A DNA stretch of 64,000 nt from Lachnospiraceae bacterium (lineage in GTDB: Bacteria; Bacillota_A; Clostridia; Lachnospirales; Lachnospiraceae), in contig JAFWYN010000026.1 of the NCBI GenBank assembly GCA_017522685.1, forward strand, positions 83,983-147,982, written 5' to 3'. Below, piece by piece: positions 60,636 to 64,000 of this stretch; position 1 is the first letter of the stretch; the number at the start of each line of letters is the position of its first letter. A program made the position numbers and the translations under genes. Under the pieces are notes generated by a model. It was not told the origin of the DNA, made no database searches, and saw only the letters and a program-made list of their open reading frames with translations.

Positions 60636-61802
60636 ATGCGTATTAGCGGAAAAAGAATAACAACTGTAGTCAGTGATTTTGACGGAACCATATTGAAGAA
60701 AGGGGCTATGGAGCCAACCGCAGAGTTTTTCAAAGTGATTGATGAGGCCATGGAAAAAGGTGATTTATTTGTTGCGGCCAGCGGCAGGCAATATTTTAAT
60801 ATGTACAATATGTTGAATCAGCTAAAGCAGGAGATCGTTTATATCTGTGAAAACGGATGCCTGGTCATGTACCGGGGAGAGGTGCTTCATAAGGAGACCA
60901 TAGAGCCGGGATTGGCAGCGTCTCTGATAGAAGAGTTGCGAGCCCAAGGTGGTGGTGCGGAGTTGATTGTATCCGGTGAGAAAACCTGCTATGTATCTCC
61001 TCATCATCCGAAATTTGCGGATGTGATGGAGCAGAAGGTGAAGTATCATATTACCAGACTGGGAAGCTTTGAAGAATTGCAGGAGGCACCCTTAAAAATA
61101 TCCATACGTTATCCGGAGGGAATACGGTCGGAGGACGCAGAGTATTTTAAAAAGAAATATGGAAAGATATTGCAGGTAGTGGATGCAGGTAACGGATTCC
61201 TGGATTTTAATCCCCTAACCAGCGGCAAAGGTCCCGCCCTTAAGGTGGCAGCAGAAAAGCTGGGCTTTTCGGTGGAGGAATGCATGGCTTTCGGAGATAG
61301 TGAAAATGATATGAGTATGCTGAAAACGGCCGGAATATCTTTTGCTATGGAAGGCGCAAAAGCCCATGTAAAGGCTGTGGCGGATTATGTATGCGACAGT
61401 GTGGAGGATGTGGTCCGGTTTGCCATGAGTTCGGAGGAAGCTATCAAAGAATGGGCGGAAGCTTTGGCAAGAAGTGTGGGCAAGACTCCGGAGGAGGCGG
61501 ATACCTTCTGGCAGGCCCTGAAAGCAGATGCAGAGCTACTTGAGGAATTGGAATACTATGCGGTGCATGGTGAATTTCTGTGCAAATATAAGGTGGCAGG
61601 ATATACAGTGACAGACATCCTGGTGTGGCAGGTGGATCATTTTAAGGCATATCTGGATCGAAGAGATGAGATAAACAGGTATCGCCAGGACAAGCTGTTA
61701 TATAACAGTTTTGAGATTTTATTACAGATGCGTCAGAATCCCATACCCTTTGTGGATAAGTTGCAGGGAGAGACGGGGACTGATTATGAGGGGAAGTATT
61801 AA
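60636..61802 (+). CDS. HAD-superfamily Cof-type phosphatase with extra C-terminal domain
   Basis: 388 aa. All four HAD motifs are present: DFDGT (about residue 13), ASGR, the Lys in GKGPALK, and GDSENDMSM. They form a Cof-like sugar/nucleotide phosphatase to about residue 265. A further 120 residues (EEAIKEWAEALARSVG... to the end) are helical and not part of the usual 270-aa Cof proteins, so this is a fusion. ATG 60636 was chosen because AAGGAG lies 7 bp upstream; ATG 60630 is too close to it. Confidence 0.85.
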   Translation: MRISGKRITTVVSDFDGTILKKGAMEPTAEFFKVIDEAMEKGDLFVAASGRQYFNMYNMLNQLKQEIVYICENGCLVMYRGEVLHKETIEPGLAASLIEELRAQGGGAELIVSGEKTCYVSPHHPKFADVMEQKVKYHITRLGSFEELQEAPLKISIRYPEGIRSEDAEYFKKKYGKILQVVDAGNGFLDFNPLTSGKGPALKVAAEKLGFSVEECMAFGDSENDMSMLKTAGISFAMEGAKAHVKAVADYVCDSVEDVVRFAMSSEEAIKEWAEALARSVGKTPEEADTFWQALKADAELLEELEYYAVHGEFLCKYKVAGYTVTDILVWQVDHFKAYLDRRDEINRYRQDKLLYNSFEILLQMRQNPIPFVDKLQGETGTDYEGKY

Positions 61803-62132
61803 GGAGCTGAATACTAACTATTCAGCGCTCCCATTCGCAAAAACCAAAAGCCCTGTGGGGGAATCCACAGGGCTTTCGATTGTGTAAAAGGGGAATTTTC
61901 CGGAATTGCTAATTAGCAGTCCGATTTTTCAATCGAACAAGTTCAGTATAGTAGATTTTATGAACCGTGTCTATAAATATATTGAGGTAAAATAAAACAA
62001 TATTAGCGAAAGTTGTTGGAAAAATAACATTTCTGTCATATTTTTGCGAAAATCCTTTTACAAAGTATGTGAAAAATGATATACTTAATCTGTATATCTT
62101 TGCACAAAAACGCGGAAACGGAGGACTTAGGT
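61803..62132. other. Non-coding gap with a 12-bp hairpin and a promoter
   Basis: AAAGCCCTGTGG (61847-61858) pairs perfectly with CCACAGGGCTTT (61865-61876), a likely end signal for the HAD gene. TTTACA-N17-TATACT (62057-62085) is the promoter for the next gene. The rest (61877-62050) is AT-rich and holds nothing I can name. Confidence 0.6.
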
Positions 62133-62603
62133 ATGAATGGTGAACAGGATGTAAGATATTTAAAGGAATTGTCCGCAAAATACAAAGAAGAACTGACACC
62201 CTTGTTACGTTACCTTCGTTGGTTTGAGGAACATGCAGGGATAGATAACAGCACCAATTATGATGGTGGTGACCATGCGGGAAGAACCATGGCATTCCCA
62301 ATATTTGACAGTACACTGCTTGCCTTTGTGAAGGAAGCGAATAATACTTCCTTTATGGATTCTAATTATGTGTATGTATATAGCAGACTGAAACTGAAAA
62401 CACCGGCAGATGAAAGAAGAGCCATTGAGGCGGCCGGGATTACGGATTGGAATGTATTGTGCGGTATTCTCACCTGCTATGTAAGAGGCGGCATGACCCG
62501 TTCCTATTTATGGAGACAGGGAATGAGTGAGAGCATTTTCTATCTGGTGCTTGCAAAGATGAAGGAAATCGTGGAGTTTTGGGACAAACCATTAAATGTT
62601 TAG
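62133..62603 (+). CDS. Conserved-looking cytoplasmic protein of unknown function
   Basis: 156 aa. No membrane segment or signal. Recognisable features are an N-terminal helical part (LKELSAKYKEELTPLLRYL) and a compact rest with DWNVLCGILTCYVRGGMTRS. Similar proteins appear common in Lachnospiraceae, but no function is known to me. ATG 62133 follows GGAGGACTTAGGT. A promoter precedes it and a TetR gene follows 13 bp later, so both may be one operon. Confidence 0.65.
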   Translation: MNGEQDVRYLKELSAKYKEELTPLLRYLRWFEEHAGIDNSTNYDGGDHAGRTMAFPIFDSTLLAFVKEANNTSFMDSNYVYVYSRLKLKTPADERRAIEAAGITDWNVLCGILTCYVRGGMTRSYLWRQGMSESIFYLVLAKMKEIVEFWDKPLNV

Positions 62604-62616
62604 GGGATGAATAAAG

Positions 62617-63201
62617 ATGGGTGAGAAATCAGTACAGAAGCGAAAATATATATTGGATACTGCCAGGAAAGTCTTTATGGAAAAAGGCTTTAAGCGGGTG
62701 ACCATGAAGGATATTGTAGAAGCTTGTGATATCAGCCGTGGTGGCTTGTATTTGTATTTCAACAGCACGGAAGAGATTTTCATGGAAGTATTGCGGATGG
62801 AGAGTGAAGAAACGGATGATGTTTTTTCGGGCAATGTAAAGGAAGACTCTACGGCTACGGATATTCTGATGATCTTTTTGAAGGAACAGATGAAGGAACT
62901 GATGCGTAAGAAGGATACTTTAACGCAGGCTACCTATGAGTTTTATTTTGAGAATAAGCTGTCGAAAAAGGATGACATTTTAAAGAAGCAGTTTGAATCG
63001 GCTGTGTTTGTGCTTCGTAAGCTGATAGAGACCGGTGTGGAAAGTGAAGAGTTTTATTGTGAAGACCCGGAAAGTGCAGCCAGAAATATTATGCTGGTTT
63101 TGGAGGGATTGAAGATCTCTGCACAGACCATCGGAGTGACTTCGGAAAGTGTGGATAAGCAGTTATTGTATATTTTGAAGTCTCTAGGGGTGGAAGATTA
63201 G
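62617..63201 (+). CDS. TetR/AcrR-family transcriptional regulator
   Basis: 194 aa. N-terminal DNA-binding domain: RKYILDTARKVFMEKGFKRV, then TMKDIVEACDISRGGLYLYF, the classical TetR helix-turn-helix. The C-terminal ligand domain is typical in size. It lies 13 bp after a gene of unknown function and upstream of purL, which has its own promoter. Confidence 0.9.
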   Translation: MGEKSVQKRKYILDTARKVFMEKGFKRVTMKDIVEACDISRGGLYLYFNSTEEIFMEVLRMESEETDDVFSGNVKEDSTATDILMIFLKEQMKELMRKKDTLTQATYEFYFENKLSKKDDILKKQFESAVFVLRKLIETGVESEEFYCEDPESAARNIMLVLEGLKISAQTIGVTSESVDKQLLYILKSLGVED

Positions 63202-63223
63202 TAAAAATTTGTCGTTTTTACGC

Positions 63224-63252
63224 TTGTTAATAATATGAAACAAAGGTATTAT
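63224..63252 (+). promoter_or_regulatory. Promoter of purL
   Basis: TTGTTA, 17-nt spacer, TATTAT. Confidence 0.45.
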
Positions 63253-63294
63253 TAAATAGGCGTTATATTAATAAAACAAACTTGGAGGAAAATC

Positions 63295-64000
63295 ATGGGA
63301 ATGGTACGACGTATCTATGTTGAGAAAAAGGCACCATATGCTGTAAAGGCAAAGGAACTTAAGGGTGACCTGAAGAACTATCTCGGACTCGATAATGTGG
63401 AAGCAGTACGCGAGTTCATTCGTTACGATGTGGAGAACATCTCGGACGAAATTTTTGCAAAGGCTTGTAAGACAGTATTTTCAGAGCCTCCTGTAGATGA
63501 TTTGTATGAGGAGACCATTGAGATTCCGGCAAACGGACATGTATTTTCCGTGGAATATCTGCCCGGTCAGTTTGACCAGAGAGCAGACTCTGCTGTACAG
63601 TGTGTACAGTTCTTAAAAGAAGATGAGAACCCGATTATTAAGACTGCGGTTACTTATATGATTATCGGTGATATTTCTGCAGAGGAGATGGATAAGATTA
63701 AGGCTTATTGTATTAACCCTGTAGATTCCAGAGAAACCGATATGGTGAAACCCGAGACTTTGGTGACAGAGTTCGAAGATCCCGCTGATGTGGCAATCTT
63801 TGATGGTTTTTCATCAATGAGTGAGGACGAATTAAAGGCACTTTACAGTTCTTTGGGACTGGCTATGACTTTTAAGGATTTCTTACATATTCAGAATTAT
63901 TTTGCAAATGACGAAAAGCGCGATCCTTCCATGACTGAGATCAGAGTGTTGGATACCTATTGGTCCGACCATTGCCGTCACACCACCTTCTCTACGGAGC
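63295..64000 (+). CDS. purL: Phosphoribosylformylglycinamidine synthase, N-terminal part (3' end outside window)
   Basis: 235 codons are open to the window edge. MGMVRRIYVEKKAPYAVKAK begins the long single-chain Lachnospiraceae-type enzyme; LDTYWSDHCRHTTFSTE near the end is the Asp-x-Tyr/Trp-S-D-H-C-R-H-T-T-F motif of FGAM synthases. It makes FGAM from FGAR with glutamine and ATP, the substrate of purM. ATG 63295 lies 6 bp after GGAGG; ATG 63301 is 12 bp away. The full protein should be about 1,250 aa. Confidence 0.9.
   Translation, partial: MGMVRRIYVEKKAPYAVKAKELKGDLKNYLGLDNVEAVREFIRYDVENISDEIFAKACKTVFSEPPVDDLYEETIEIPANGHVFSVEYLPGQFDQRADSAVQCVQFLKEDENPIIKTAVTYMIIGDISAEEMDKIKAYCINPVDSRETDMVKPETLVTEFEDPADVAIFDGFSSMSEDELKALYSSLGLAMTFKDFLHIQNYFANDEKRDPSMTEIRVLDTYWSDHCRHTTFSTE

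Overview
The window looks like a chromosomal segment of a gut- or rumen-type Lachnospiraceae bacterium (Bacillota, Clostridia). This is inferred from gene content (radA/clpC block, CarD-like regulator, LplB/YtcP-type sugar importer, GH11 xylanase with CBM and CE4 modules, M29-type peptidase), strong GGAGG ribosome sites, moderate GC, and vegetative promoters close to TTGACA-N17-TATAAT. No rRNA, CRISPR array, prophage or complete insertion sequence is visible. One tRNA gene (Trp, CCA) is present.

Layout. 0-16 kb: end of an HD-domain hydrolase, a methyltransferase, two class C beta-lactamase-like serine hydrolases, a YD-repeat protein, a BlaI/BlaR1-like sensor pair with a clear dyad at its promoter, a flavodoxin-like reductase, an XRE membrane regulator, SseB, an SGNH hydrolase, MFS and MATE exporters, and the tRNA-modifying dehydratase TcdA. 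16-32 kb: CarD-like regulator, TPR lipoprotein, pyrF behind a consensus promoter and a two-hairpin leader, a GH36 alpha-galactosidase, a 931-aa secreted xylanase/deacetylase, a heterodimeric ABC exporter, and an Hsp70/J-domain pair. 31-46 kb: pyrE, small membrane proteins, M29-type peptidase, purE-purM-purN-purD, an SH3 membrane protein, GntR regulator plus a frameshifted clpC, radA, and a DUF1846 protein. 46-50 kb: a complete sugar ABC importer (two permeases plus binding lipoprotein). 50-57 kb is the most dynamic part: a small serine recombinase, two near-identical Rpn-family nuclease genes around an adenylate-forming ligase, gene fragments and short repeats. 57-64 kb: XRE regulator, two lipoproteins of unknown function, tRNA-Trp, HAD phosphatase fusion, TetR regulator and the start of purL.

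How it fits together. Uracil (pyrF, pyrE) and purine (purE, M, N, D, then purL 25 kb away) synthesis genes are spread over several transcription units. Xylan and galactoside breakdown plus the sugar importer point to plant-fibre use; two sites resembling catabolite (cre/LacI) operators lie upstream of the xylanase and the importer.

The least explained observation is in 51-56 kb. Two rpn genes each carry the same promoter and a structured leader whose hairpin shows a compensatory base-pair change. Two separate 90-nt modules of identical length carry a hairpin in which four pairs have changed on both sides while staying paired. Shorter pieces resembling the right end of this module recur elsewhere in the window. 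This suggests a small dispersed, structure-conserving element associated with rpn genes. All calls come from reading the sequence; no database search was run.
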